Below, in pieces: positions 56,333 through 64,000 of a stretch of DNA of 64,000 nt. Both the position numbers and the translations under genes were made by a program. The notes beneath the pieces are model-generated. The model was not told where the DNA came from and did no database searches. It saw nothing but the letters and a program-made list of their open reading frames with translations. The DNA is taken from contig FR895150.1 of the NCBI GenBank assembly GCA_000435675.1, positions 77,487 through 141,486 on the forward strand, in the 5' to 3' direction. The first letter of the stretch is position 1. The number at the start of each line of letters is the position of its first letter. The stretch is from Eggerthella sp. CAG:298 (lineage in GTDB: Bacteria; Actinomycetota; Coriobacteriia; Coriobacteriales; Eggerthellaceae).

Positions 56333-57874
56333 ATGAAGAAGCTCGAAGAAGTACTCAAAGATTGGGAAGCGGTCATCGGTCTTGAGGTTCATGCTGAACT
56401 GACCACGCTCGAGACCAAGATGTTCTGCGGTTGCAAGCTCGAATTCGGAGCTGCCCCCAATACGCATACCTGTCCGGTTTGTCTCGGACTCCCTGGTGCG
56501 CTGCCCGTGCCCAACAAAGCGGCGATCGAATCGATCGTGTTGGCGGGCTTGGCCACGAATTGCGACATCGAGAAGCGCTCGATGTTCTACCGCAAGAACT
56601 ATATGTATCCCGATATGTCGAAGAACTTCCAGATCACGCAGGGTCCTGTCGCATTCTGCATGCGCGGGCATCTCGACCTAGAGGTGGACGGCGCTGCGGC
56701 TAAGGAGCGCGTGGATCTGAAAGAAGCGCAAGAAGAGGGCAGCTATGTTGCCCATATCGGCATCGAGCGCATTCACATGGAAGAGGATGCGGGCAAGATG
56801 GTGCACATTGGCGGTGGCGAAGGGCGCATTGCGGGTGCCACCCATTCGCTCATCGACTATAACCGCTGCGGCACGCCGCTCATCGAACTGGTAACGCAGC
56901 CCGATCTACGCACGCCCGAAGAGGCGCGTCTGTTCATGCAGAAGCTGCGCCAGATCTATCTCGCGATCGGCATTTCCGATTGCTCGATGGAAGAGGGATC
57001 GCTGCGTTGCGATGGTAACGTGAGCCTGCGTCGCCGTGGCGAGACAAAGCTGGGCACCAAGACCGAGCTCAAGAACATGAACTCCTTCAAGAATCTTCAC
57101 GATGGTCTTGCCTACGAGATTTGCCGTCAGGCCGAAGTGCTCGAAGAAGGCGGCATCATCTATCAGGAAACGCGGCATTGGGACCCTTCGAAGAAGGTCA
57201 CGATCGTGATGCGCGTGAAGGAAACGGCCGATGACTATCGACTCTTCCCAGAGCCCGATATGGCGCCGTTCGACATCTCGGATGAATTCGTGGAGAAGGT
57301 GCGCCAGCGTTTGCCAGAACTTCCCGATCAGAAAGCGAAGCGTTTCGAGGAAGACTACGGGCTTTCCGCTTACGATGCGCGTCATTTGGTCGAGCATCGC
57401 ACGACTGCACGTTTCTTCGAAGAGTGCATGAAGCTGCAAGGGGCAGGAGAGGTGGCTAAGCCGCTCGCGAACCTGATCATCAACGACGTGAGCGCCTACC
57501 TGAACAGCAATCCCGATATCACCGATCTTGACCAGACGCCGCTCACGCCGCCGCGTGCGCTTGAACTGGTGAAGATGATCGCTGAAGACAAGATCTCTTC
57601 TAAGCAGGGCAAAGAGGTGTTCGCGGCTATCCTTGAAGAAGACAAGGACCCCTCTGCGATCGTTTCTGAGCGCGGCATGGAGCAGGTTTCCGATACGGGA
57701 GCTATCGAAGCGGTGGTTGATGGAGTGCTTGCGGCATTCCCTGACAAGGTCGAACAATACAAGGGTGGCAAGACCGGACTTCTCGGCTTCTTCGTTGGCC
57801 AGTGCATGAAGGAAATGAAAGGACAGGGCAACCCGAAGGTCATCAACCAGCTGCTCGCACAGAAGTTGAATTAG
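56333..57874 (+). CDS. gatB: Asp-tRNA(Asn)/Glu-tRNA(Gln) amidotransferase subunit B
   Basis: A 513-residue kinase/transamidase subunit. The N-terminal cradle has 'WEAVIGLEVHAEL', zinc-type cysteines C32, C34, C47 and C50, and 'SLIDYNRCGTPLIELVTQPD'. The C-terminal helical YqeY-like tail for tRNA binding is complete ('KGGKTGLLGFFVGQCMKEM'). It starts 3 bp after gatA. Confidence 0.97.
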   Translation: MKKLEEVLKDWEAVIGLEVHAELTTLETKMFCGCKLEFGAAPNTHTCPVCLGLPGALPVPNKAAIESIVLAGLATNCDIEKRSMFYRKNYMYPDMSKNFQITQGPVAFCMRGHLDLEVDGAAAKERVDLKEAQEEGSYVAHIGIERIHMEEDAGKMVHIGGGEGRIAGATHSLIDYNRCGTPLIELVTQPDLRTPEEARLFMQKLRQIYLAIGISDCSMEEGSLRCDGNVSLRRRGETKLGTKTELKNMNSFKNLHDGLAYEICRQAEVLEEGGIIYQETRHWDPSKKVTIVMRVKETADDYRLFPEPDMAPFDISDEFVEKVRQRLPELPDQKAKRFEEDYGLSAYDARHLVEHRTTARFFEECMKLQGAGEVAKPLANLIINDVSAYLNSNPDITDLDQTPLTPPRALELVKMIAEDKISSKQGKEVFAAILEEDKDPSAIVSERGMEQVSDTGAIEAVVDGVLAAFPDKVEQYKGGKTGLLGFFVGQCMKEMKGQGNPKVINQLLAQKLN

Positions 57875-57903
57875 GTAAGCCTTTTGTTGTTGGAAGAGTC
57901 TCG

Positions 57904-57927
57904 TGCAAAAGCTCTGCAGCTTTTGCA
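57904..57927 (+). terminator. Hairpin after gatB
   Basis: A perfect 10-bp stem (TGCAAAAGCT with AGCTTTTGCA) with a CTGC loop, followed by TACTATTCTTTT. It lies 29 bp after the gatB stop and may be a first, weak terminator. Confidence 0.55.
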
Positions 57928-57979
57928 TACTATTCTTTTGGCAGAGAAGAATAAAGCACCTGATGCTGCGATCAAAAGA

Positions 57980-58019
57980 CCTCGTACTCAAACTTTACGG
58001 TTTGGGTGCGGGGCTTTTT
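57980..58019 (+). terminator. Rho-independent terminator of gatCAB
   Basis: A 13-bp stem including several G-U pairs (57980-57992 with 58001-58013) is followed by CTTTTTA. It sits just before the convergent MFS gene. Confidence 0.82.
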
Positions 58020-58034
58020 AATGCTCCTGCACCG

Positions 58035-59471
58035 TTATTCGCTTGATGTGGGAGTATTGATCTCTTCAAGCGACTTCCCTCGGGTCTCTTCGCCGCAAAA
58101 TCCAATTATGATCGCGAGTACGATGAGCACAGCCCCGTTAGTAAGAAAAACGGCAGGGGCTCCGTAAGATTGTAGGAGAAATGCAATAGCGTAAGGCGAG
58201 ATGATTCCTGCAAGTCGTCCAATCGCATGTGCGAAACCTGATCCGCGAAGACGAATCTCGGTCGGGAATCCTTCTCCAAGATAGACTGAGCAGGCAAGAA
58301 TCGAATAGTAATAGAGGATAGCGCATACGATGAAGCCTACTGACATGAGCGCAAATATATTATCCATCGGAATAAGTGACCACACATAAGCAAATATAGC
58401 TAGAAGAAAGAGGCAGACAATCAACCCCTTCTTGCGATCATGCTTGTCGGCGAAGATGCTCAACAAGAAGATTCCGAAGGGAGCGCCGAGCAGCATGACT
58501 ACCGTAATGCCGATACTCATGGTGGTGTCCATGCCGCGCAGAACAAAGATGGTTGGTGTCCAGTTCGTGATAGTGTAGACCATAAGATTCATTGCAAAGA
58601 GCGCTGCGCTGATGGCGATGGTCTGCTTCACCATACGTTTGCTGAAAAGGGAAAGCCAATTTGCTTTTTTAGTAGGCTCTTGTTGGGTAGTTTTGAGCAA
58701 CGCGGCATAATCGATCTCGGGCAATTCGATGCCCTGCTGCAGAAAGCTGCGCTCTGCTGACAATACGATCTCGTTTGCTTCAGCATATCGTCCTTTTGAA
58801 GCGAGCCAGCGTGGGGATTCGGGCAAGTAGCGCCAGAGGATGAGCCAAGCGAGCAAGCTGATGAGCGAAATCCCTATGAAGATCGCCTGCCAACCGAAGA
58901 TAGGAATAACGAGCACGGTGAGCAGTGCACCAAGCGGCGGCGAGAAATTCCCAATAAGCCCAAGCCAGCTGGCATAACGCCCACGTACCAGCGGGGGAGT
59001 GTATTCACTGAGAGCGCCGTATGAGCCAGGGAGTGCGCCGCCAAGACCAACTCCCATAAGCCCTCGCATTACGATGAGCGTTTCCATGGTTGGTGCGAAT
59101 GCCGCAAGAAACGTCATGACGCTGAAGAGCATAGTAGAGAATAGAAGGCTCTTGCGCCGCCCGAATCGATCACCAAGATAACCGGCGAAGAGTGCACCGA
59201 GCAAATAGCCGATCATGGTGATCGAAGCGAAAACAGCATTCAGGTCTACGGTCGACCAACCGTTTTGAAGCAGCTGTGCTAAGATGCCGCCACCCACGTA
59301 CATATCGAGGCAATCGCAGAACACGACACCCCCGAAAAGAAACATGACCTTTCTATGCCATGTTCCCGAAGGAAGCCTATCAAGACGTGCGGCAATGCCA
59401 GGATAAGAGATCCTTATCGCCTGCTTTTCCGTCGAAGAAAGACGTTCGCCATGATAGGAAGGGGTATCCAT
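58035..59471 (-). CDS. MFS transporter, downstream paralogue
   Basis: A 478-residue, twelve-helix major facilitator. 'GYLGDRFGRRKSLL' is the MFS loop 2-3 motif, and 'RYLPESPRWLASKGRYAEA' leads into the large central loop. It resembles the AAHS (aromatic acid:H+ symporter) or sugar-porter-like groups, but the substrate is not readable. It is a clear paralogue of the gene just upstream. ATG 59471 is preferred; an in-frame GTG three codons earlier overlaps the ribosome site. Confidence 0.88.
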   Translation of the reverse strand: MDTPSYHGERLSSTEKQAIRISYPGIAARLDRLPSGTWHRKVMFLFGGVVFCDCLDMYVGGGILAQLLQNGWSTVDLNAVFASITMIGYLLGALFAGYLGDRFGRRKSLLFSTMLFSVMTFLAAFAPTMETLIVMRGLMGVGLGGALPGSYGALSEYTPPLVRGRYASWLGLIGNFSPPLGALLTVLVIPIFGWQAIFIGISLISLLAWLILWRYLPESPRWLASKGRYAEANEIVLSAERSFLQQGIELPEIDYAALLKTTQQEPTKKANWLSLFSKRMVKQTIAISAALFAMNLMVYTITNWTPTIFVLRGMDTTMSIGITVVMLLGAPFGIFLLSIFADKHDRKKGLIVCLFLLAIFAYVWSLIPMDNIFALMSVGFIVCAILYYYSILACSVYLGEGFPTEIRLRGSGFAHAIGRLAGIISPYAIAFLLQSYGAPAVFLTNGAVLIVLAIIIGFCGEETRGKSLEEINTPTSSE

Positions 59472-59487
59472 TGTTCTCACCCTTCGT

Positions 59488-59518
59488 AGAGCAAGGGAGC
59501 GCTATGCCCCCTTGCTCT
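59488..59518 (-). promoter_or_regulatory. Intercistronic hairpin between the MFS paralogues
   Basis: A perfect 10-bp stem (AGAGCAAGGG with CCCTTGCTCT) with an 11-nt loop ends 17 nt before the second MFS start. No T-run follows on the minus strand, so it may stabilise or separate the two messages. Confidence 0.5.
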
Positions 59519-59563
59519 CGCTTCACGTTTGCTCAGTGATAGATGAAGTTATCAGCTATCAAA

Positions 59564-61009
59564 CTATTTAGAGACAACTTCGTCGTTGATCTCTTCAAGC
59601 GTTTTGTTGCGCGTTTCGATACCACAGATCCCAATGATAACAGCAAACACTACCATACAGATTCCGACGAACACATATACTGACACAACGCCAGTGGACT
59701 GGAGGAGCGATGCGACGATGGAGGGAGTAACGATAGCCGCAATACGACCCATGGCATTCGAAAAGCCTGATCCACGAAGGCGGATTTCAGTTGGGAATGC
59801 TTCGCCCAGATACACCGAGCAAGCGAGCAAAGCATAGTAGTACACGAGTGTACAGAGAATGAATCCGACGATCATGATAACGATCGGCTGAGTCTGGAGG
59901 GACCAGATATATCCTGCAACTGCCAAGATGAGCAGAAGCACGATCATGCCGATCTTGCGGGGATGCTTGTTACCGAAGAGCGACAATAAGAAGATGCCGA
60001 ACGGTGCACCCAACAGGGCGATGAAGGTCATGAAGATGGAGTACTGCGTATCGAAGCCTTGCATAACCAGAACGGTCGGTGTCCATGTAGTAATGGTATA
60101 GACGATGAGGTTCATGGCCATGAGAGCAGCCGATGCAGTGATGGTTCGCTTGATCATCCTCTTTGTGAACAGAGCTCTGTAAGGCAGCTGTACTGGTTCT
60201 TTGCCCAGTTCGTCTTCGATCGCTTTGATCTGCTCTTGAGAGATCTCAGGAAGTTCGACACCCTTATCCGTAAAGCTCTTCTCTGCAGCAGATACGATTG
60301 CGTCCGCTTCAGCAAAACGACCTTTAGAGGCAAGCCAACGGGGGGATTCGGGCATGAACTTGAACAGAAGGACCCAAACAATAACGCCCAGGAAGGTAAT
60401 GCCGAAGAAAATGGGGCGCCATCCAAATGCGGGGATGACGAGCATCGTGAGCGCGGCACCCAGCGGGGGAGAGAAGTTCGCGATAAGACCGATGTAACCT
60501 GAGTACTTACTGCGCTTCTCGGGAGGGATGTATTCACCGAAGGGACCGTATCCGCAGGGGATGAAGGCACCGAGGCCTATACCCATAAGACCACGACACG
60601 CGATCAAGACGATCATGTTGGGCGAGAAAGCCGCGAGGAATGTTGCACCTATGAATATGGCAACAAATAACAAGAGCGCTTTTCGTCTACCAAGGTGGTC
60701 TCCTACCAAGCCTGATATGAGTGCACCGATAAGGTAGCCGGTCATGGTGATGGTTTGGAACCAACCATTCAATTCAATGGTTGACCAACCGTCCGCCAAA
60801 AGTGAAGCGATAAGACCACCGCCGATATACATATCGAGGTTGTCGAGGAACATCGCGCCACCGAAGAGCCAAAGGAGCTTCCAGTGCCAACTTCCGATGG
60901 GAAGACGGTCGAGTCGCGCTGCGATACCGTGAAGCGATTTCTTAAGCGAATCGTACTCAGCATCGTCGAGGCGGTCGGCGCGGGCTTGAATCTGTGCTTC
61001 GCTGCTCAT
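59564..61009 (-). CDS. MFS transporter, upstream paralogue
   Basis: A 481-residue, twelve-helix major facilitator sharing long stretches with its neighbour: 'HGIAARLDRLPIGSWHWK', 'LDMYIGGGLIAS', 'MPESPRWLASKGRFAEA' and the C-terminal 'YLGEAFPTEIRLRGSGF'. ATG 61009 follows GGAGGT by 8 nt. It is the first gene of the leftward pair, divergent from the two-component system, which is a plausible regulator. Confidence 0.9.
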   Translation of the reverse strand: MSSEAQIQARADRLDDAEYDSLKKSLHGIAARLDRLPIGSWHWKLLWLFGGAMFLDNLDMYIGGGLIASLLADGWSTIELNGWFQTITMTGYLIGALISGLVGDHLGRRKALLLFVAIFIGATFLAAFSPNMIVLIACRGLMGIGLGAFIPCGYGPFGEYIPPEKRSKYSGYIGLIANFSPPLGAALTMLVIPAFGWRPIFFGITFLGVIVWVLLFKFMPESPRWLASKGRFAEADAIVSAAEKSFTDKGVELPEISQEQIKAIEDELGKEPVQLPYRALFTKRMIKRTITASAALMAMNLIVYTITTWTPTVLVMQGFDTQYSIFMTFIALLGAPFGIFLLSLFGNKHPRKIGMIVLLLILAVAGYIWSLQTQPIVIMIVGFILCTLVYYYALLACSVYLGEAFPTEIRLRGSGFSNAMGRIAAIVTPSIVASLLQSTGVVSVYVFVGICMVVFAVIIGICGIETRNKTLEEINDEVVSK

Positions 61010-61275
61010 GATCGTTCACCTCCAAATTCTTTTCTTTTCATCGTGTTTCCTTTCGTGCATCCGCAAGGGATGCGCTTAGCAGTAAAATTGAACATGTTCA
61101 CTACACATAATCTTAATGATTATTTAAATAAAATTTAATAAGAATTTTAATTTTTAGGTGGTCATTTTGATAAATATGTCCACTGCATTTAATATTTATA
61201 CAGGATACTTGCAATAATTATTAAATTGTGGTTTAAGATATGAATTAGGAATAAAGAATTAGATTTGAGTTTGAC
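61010..61275. promoter_or_regulatory. AT-rich divergent promoter region with TGAACATGTTCA palindrome
   Basis: This region separates the MFS pair and the two-component genes. It is strikingly AT-rich from about 61100 to 61260. A perfect 12-bp palindrome TGAACATGTTCA lies at 61089-61100, 80 bp before the MFS start, and looks like an operator. A GCATCC/GGATGC hairpin lies in the presumed MFS leader. Clear -35/-10 pairs could not be fixed. Confidence 0.6.
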
Positions 61276-61992
61276 ATGGCAAAGATACTTCTTGTTGAGG
61301 ATGATCCGAACATCAGAATGGCTGCAGAATTCGCGCTGAGCGATGCAGGGCATTCTATCGTTGCTTGCGACAATGGAACTGATGGGTTTGCAAGTGCTTT
61401 GAGCATAGAGCCCGATCTTATCCTTCTCGATCTCATGCTTCCTGGGATGAGTGGACATGATTTCTTGAAAGAGTATCGAGCGCAAAATGCGTCGGTTCCG
61501 ATCATCGTTCTAACTGCTTATACCTCCGAGCAAGAAAAAGTTCTGTGTCTTGACTTGGGTGCCGATGATTTCATCAGCAAGCCGTTTTCAGTAAATGAGC
61601 TTCTTGCGCGCATTCGTGCCAATCTTCGGCGATCGATGCTTCCCGTTCAATCAAGAACAGGCTCGGTTGAAGAATTGGGAGATTTGAGCATCGATTTCGA
61701 GAGAGGCGAGGTACGCGTTAAAGAAGAGCCTGTTTCATTGCGAAATCGAGAGTTCGAGATCCTTCAGGTTCTTGCGCGTCATAGAGGGAGCCTTGTCACG
61801 CGTAATGAGTTAATTCAGAGTGTATGGAAAGGGAAGACGCCCAGCACCAGCACGGTCATCGATGTTCATATGCATAATCTCAGAAAAGCGCTCGAGACCC
61901 ATTCCGATTATCAGCTGATAGTAACTGAATATGGAAGAGGGTATCGATTGCAAGCTATCCCGAAAGACTCAGAAGAACAAGAAGGACAATAG
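61276..61992 (+). CDS. OmpR/PhoB-family response regulator
   Basis: A 238-residue regulator. The receiver domain has D9, D10, the phosphoacceptor D52 ('LILLDLMLPG'), T80 and K102. The C-terminal winged-helix DNA-binding domain shows 'RNREFEILQVLARHRGSLVT' and 'VDVHMHNLRKALE'-like sequence ('IDVHMHNLRKAL'), ending 'EYGRGYRLQ'. It is followed 17 bp later by its likely kinase. Confidence 0.95.
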   Translation: MAKILLVEDDPNIRMAAEFALSDAGHSIVACDNGTDGFASALSIEPDLILLDLMLPGMSGHDFLKEYRAQNASVPIIVLTAYTSEQEKVLCLDLGADDFISKPFSVNELLARIRANLRRSMLPVQSRTGSVEELGDLSIDFERGEVRVKEEPVSLRNREFEILQVLARHRGSLVTRNELIQSVWKGKTPSTSTVIDVHMHNLRKALETHSDYQLIVTEYGRGYRLQAIPKDSEEQEGQ

Positions 61993-62009
61993 GATTGCGA
62001 TAGTCCATT

Positions 62010-63191
62010 ATGCGCATCAATAAACCGATCGTTAATTATAAAGACTGGAAGACCAAGGTAATCATAGGATACGTCCTGATCATTGCATTGTTTTGCGTTG
62101 CAACTACCTGGATTCTTTTTGTAACCGTGCCTCAGGCAATGGAAGAGATGAACCACTCGGAGTCTTCGGTGGCTTCGCAAGTTGAGAAAGAAACGATGGC
62201 GAACGCGGAGAGCGCGTTACAAGACGAAGATGCCGAACAGTTGAGTGCATCGGCGAATAGTGTGGTAGGTGGTGGCACCTATGCGGTGCAGGCCGAAGAT
62301 ATGGCTCACGATCAGGGGAATTCGCTTGCGTCGATTCAGGTGTTTGGATTCGGGTTATTGCTTGCGGTCCTCTTGATCGCTGCATTGTTAAGTTATTGGA
62401 GTTACAGTGCAGCGCTCAATTCGGTCGAGCGGACTGAGCGCGCGCTCGCGAGCTTTATGGCAAATTCGAGCCATGAGATGAAAACTCCAGTTGCAAGCAT
62501 AAAACTGCTCTCGGAATCGATCGTTATCGCTGCGAATCGTGGGCAAGTGGATTATGTGAAGGAATTTGCCCATCGTATTGAGCAAGCAAGCGGGCATTTA
62601 GAAAAACTTGTGCATGACATGCTAAGCATTACACGAACGACCGCTCCTCTCAAGGTGAAGACGATCGAAAAAGAATCTTCGTTGGGAGGCGTGCGTTGTA
62701 ACGTATTGAGCGTTCTTCAAGAAGCCTTATCGGTTCAGGAATCGATCGCAGAGAATAAAGGGCTTCTGTTGCAGACCAATTTTACGAAGAATATTGAGAA
62801 TGTTACGGTTGGTCTTTCTGAACTGGATTTCTTGACCATCGTGAATAACCTTGTTGGTAATGCGATCGCGTATACCGACAAAGGCTCTGTTACCGTTGAA
62901 GCAAAATACGCCAAAGATTCATTCACGTTGCGCGTTTCAGATACGGGGTGTGGAATATCGCGTTCTGAACAAGACCGTGTATTCGAGCGCTTCTACCGCG
63001 TGGAATCGACGCGCGCTGCTTATGCGCAAGGAACAGGTTTAGGTCTTCCTTTGGTGAGCAGTATCGTGGCAAGTGTTGACGGGAAGATCGGGCTCGAAAG
63101 CGATCTGGGAGAAGGTTCGACCTTCACGGTGGTGTTGCCGGCAACGAACCAGAAGACCGAGGCGATCGCAGCCGAGAAGAAAGAGCGTTGA
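62010..63191 (+). CDS. Sensor histidine kinase
   Basis: A 393-residue membrane kinase with helices at about 17-39 and 108-130 flanking a short extracellular sensor of about 68 residues. The phosphoacceptor H155 is in 'NSSHEMKTPVASIK'. The ATPase motifs are 'NNLVGNAIAYTD' (N box), 'SDTGCGIS' (G1), 'FERFYRVE' and 'GTGLGLPLV' (G2). There is no clear HAMP domain. It is presumed to phosphorylate the adjacent regulator; the signal is unknown. Confidence 0.94.
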   Translation: MRINKPIVNYKDWKTKVIIGYVLIIALFCVATTWILFVTVPQAMEEMNHSESSVASQVEKETMANAESALQDEDAEQLSASANSVVGGGTYAVQAEDMAHDQGNSLASIQVFGFGLLLAVLLIAALLSYWSYSAALNSVERTERALASFMANSSHEMKTPVASIKLLSESIVIAANRGQVDYVKEFAHRIEQASGHLEKLVHDMLSITRTTAPLKVKTIEKESSLGGVRCNVLSVLQEALSVQESIAENKGLLLQTNFTKNIENVTVGLSELDFLTIVNNLVGNAIAYTDKGSVTVEAKYAKDSFTLRVSDTGCGISRSEQDRVFERFYRVESTRAAYAQGTGLGLPLVSSIVASVDGKIGLESDLGEGSTFTVVLPATNQKTEAIAAEKKER

Positions 63192-63241
63192 AGTTTAATC
63201 TTGGCCTGGGAGAAGCCTGCGTGCTTTCCCTTTTTGCGCAT

Positions 63242-64000
63242 TTATAAGCGGACGGGGATGCCTTGCGTGGCCATGTATTCTTTCACCTCGCGGATGGTAA
63301 GCTCGCCGAAGTGAAAGACCGAAGCGGCCAGCACGGCATCTGCTTCACCTTCGATGATTCCTTCAGCGAAATGTTCGAGCTTGCCTACACCGCCTGAGGC
63401 AATAACGGGAATAGGTACAGCGCGCGCAACCGCGCGCGTGAGCGCCAGGTCAAAGCCATCCTTGCTGCCATCGCGATCCATACTGGTGAGCAGGATTTCG
63501 CCAGCGCCACGCTTGGCAGCTTCGGTTGCCCACTCGACCGCATCGATGCCTGTGTTCTTGCGTCCTCCCGCAACATAGACTTCCCACTTGTTGGGATTGC
63601 CCGCGACTTGTTTCGCATCGATTGCGCACAGGATCGCCTGCGTGCCGAACGCTGCGGCAGCTGTGGTGATGAGCGTAGGATCGGCGATCGCTGCTGAGTT
63701 CACGGACACTTTATCGGCGCCAGCGGCGATCATCGTGCGGATATCGGCAACGCTGCGGAATCCGCCGCCCACGCAATAGGGGAGGTGTAGCTCTTCGCTT
63801 GCGCGCGAAGCCATGTCGATCGTGGTCGCGCGGCCATCGCTCGTGGCGGTGATGTCGAGGAAAATCACTTCGTCGGCTTTTTGTTCGTCGTAGCGTTGAG
63901 CGAGCTCGATCGGGTCACCTGCATCGCGCAGGTTCACGAAGTTCACGCCTTTGACGACGCGACCGTCTTTCACATCCATGCAGGGGATGACGCGCTTAGT
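63242..64000 (-). CDS. hisF: Imidazole glycerol phosphate synthase subunit HisF, 5' partial
   Basis: The cyclase subunit of histidine synthesis, making imidazole glycerol phosphate and AICAR. The frame runs off the right edge; the visible start reads '[20 protein letters not shown]', so only a few N-terminal residues are missing. The catalytic aspartates lie in 'CMDVKDG' and 'CAIDAKQ', and 'VGGGFRSV' and 'VIASGGVG' are the phosphate-binding loops. It ends 50 bp from the convergent kinase gene. Confidence 0.96.
   Translation of the reverse strand, partial: TKRVIPCMDVKDGRVVKGVNFVNLRDAGDPIELAQRYDEQKADEVIFLDITATSDGRATTIDMASRASEELHLPYCVGGGFRSVADIRTMIAAGADKVSVNSAAIADPTLITTAAAAFGTQAILCAIDAKQVAGNPNKWEVYVAGGRKNTGIDAVEWATEAAKRGAGEILLTSMDRDGSKDGFDLALTRAVARAVPIPVIASGGVGKLEHFAEGIIEGEADAVLAASVFHFGELTIREVKEYMATQGIPVRL

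Noticed and set aside
54662..56671. A 669-codon minus-strand open frame opposite gatC, gatA and gatB
   Set aside because: It is antisense to genes with complete catalytic motifs, and its composition (Arg/His/Cys-rich) is typical of a shadow frame.

Overview
The window looks like chromosomal core DNA of an anaerobic member of the Coriobacteriia, most likely Eggerthellaceae. The grounds are the mid-50s GC content judged by eye, a desulfoferrodoxin-type superoxide reductase, an actinobacterial fhaA-fhaB-pstP-rodA-pbpA-pknB cluster, SstT next to an ACT-domain SerA, and gatCAB. The genus cannot be fixed from sequence reading alone. There are no IS elements, CRISPR arrays, rRNA genes or intact prophage.

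Layout. 1-6.6 kb: the end of an ECF transporter T gene, then eno, alr, a family 4 uracil-DNA glycosylase, a NifU-type Fe-S protein, two small Cys proteins, lgt and superoxide reductase. 6.7-14.6 kb: two overlapping flavoprotein genes, the second fused in frame to a YrdC/Sua5 domain, then a monoacylglycerol lipase-like hydrolase with glpK, rpiB and a lipoprotein. 14.7-17.5 kb: glyA, upp and dCMP deaminase. 17.6-24.8 kb: a complete F1Fo ATP synthase operon (I-like, B, E, F, H, A, G, D, C), closed by a strong terminator shared with a convergent TetR gene. 25.8-34.3 kb: a universal stress protein, an ABC-F ATPase, lemA, ispE, tadA, tRNA-Ser(UGA), aroE, aroK, a DUF2207 membrane protein and tRNA-Ser(GCU). 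34.6-38.2 kb: a flavin-binding protein, a complete ECF module (S-A1-A2-T) and tRNA-Arg(CCU). 38.3-45.7 kb: the Ser/Thr kinase, phosphatase and FHA cluster, in which RodA/FtsW (SEDS) and the class B PBP form one 921-residue polypeptide. 45.9-46.6 kb: tRNA-Leu(CAG) followed by a gene-less stretch of nested hairpins bounded by three copies of the tRNA 3' end. 46.6-57.9 kb: sstT, serA, rnhA, engB, mscS, a DUF4012 protein, a second Usp and gatCAB. 58-64 kb: two tandem MFS paralogues divergent from a two-component system, then hisF running off the window.

How the genes fit together. The lipase and GlpK would feed glycerol from acylglycerols into metabolism. SstT, SerA and GlyA cover serine uptake, synthesis and one-carbon use. 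The PknB cluster links cell-wall synthesis to phosphorylation control. The c-subunit sequence points to a proton-coupled rather than sodium-coupled ATP synthase.

The most interesting items are the hairpin array with tRNA 3'-end repeats at 46.0-46.6 kb, the flavoprotein-YrdC fusion, the SEDS-PBP fusion, a set of mutually exclusive hairpins ahead of gatC, a 129-nt hairpin ahead of upp, and an 11-bp TTGAACATGTT motif shared by the TetR promoter region and the MFS/two-component intergenic region.
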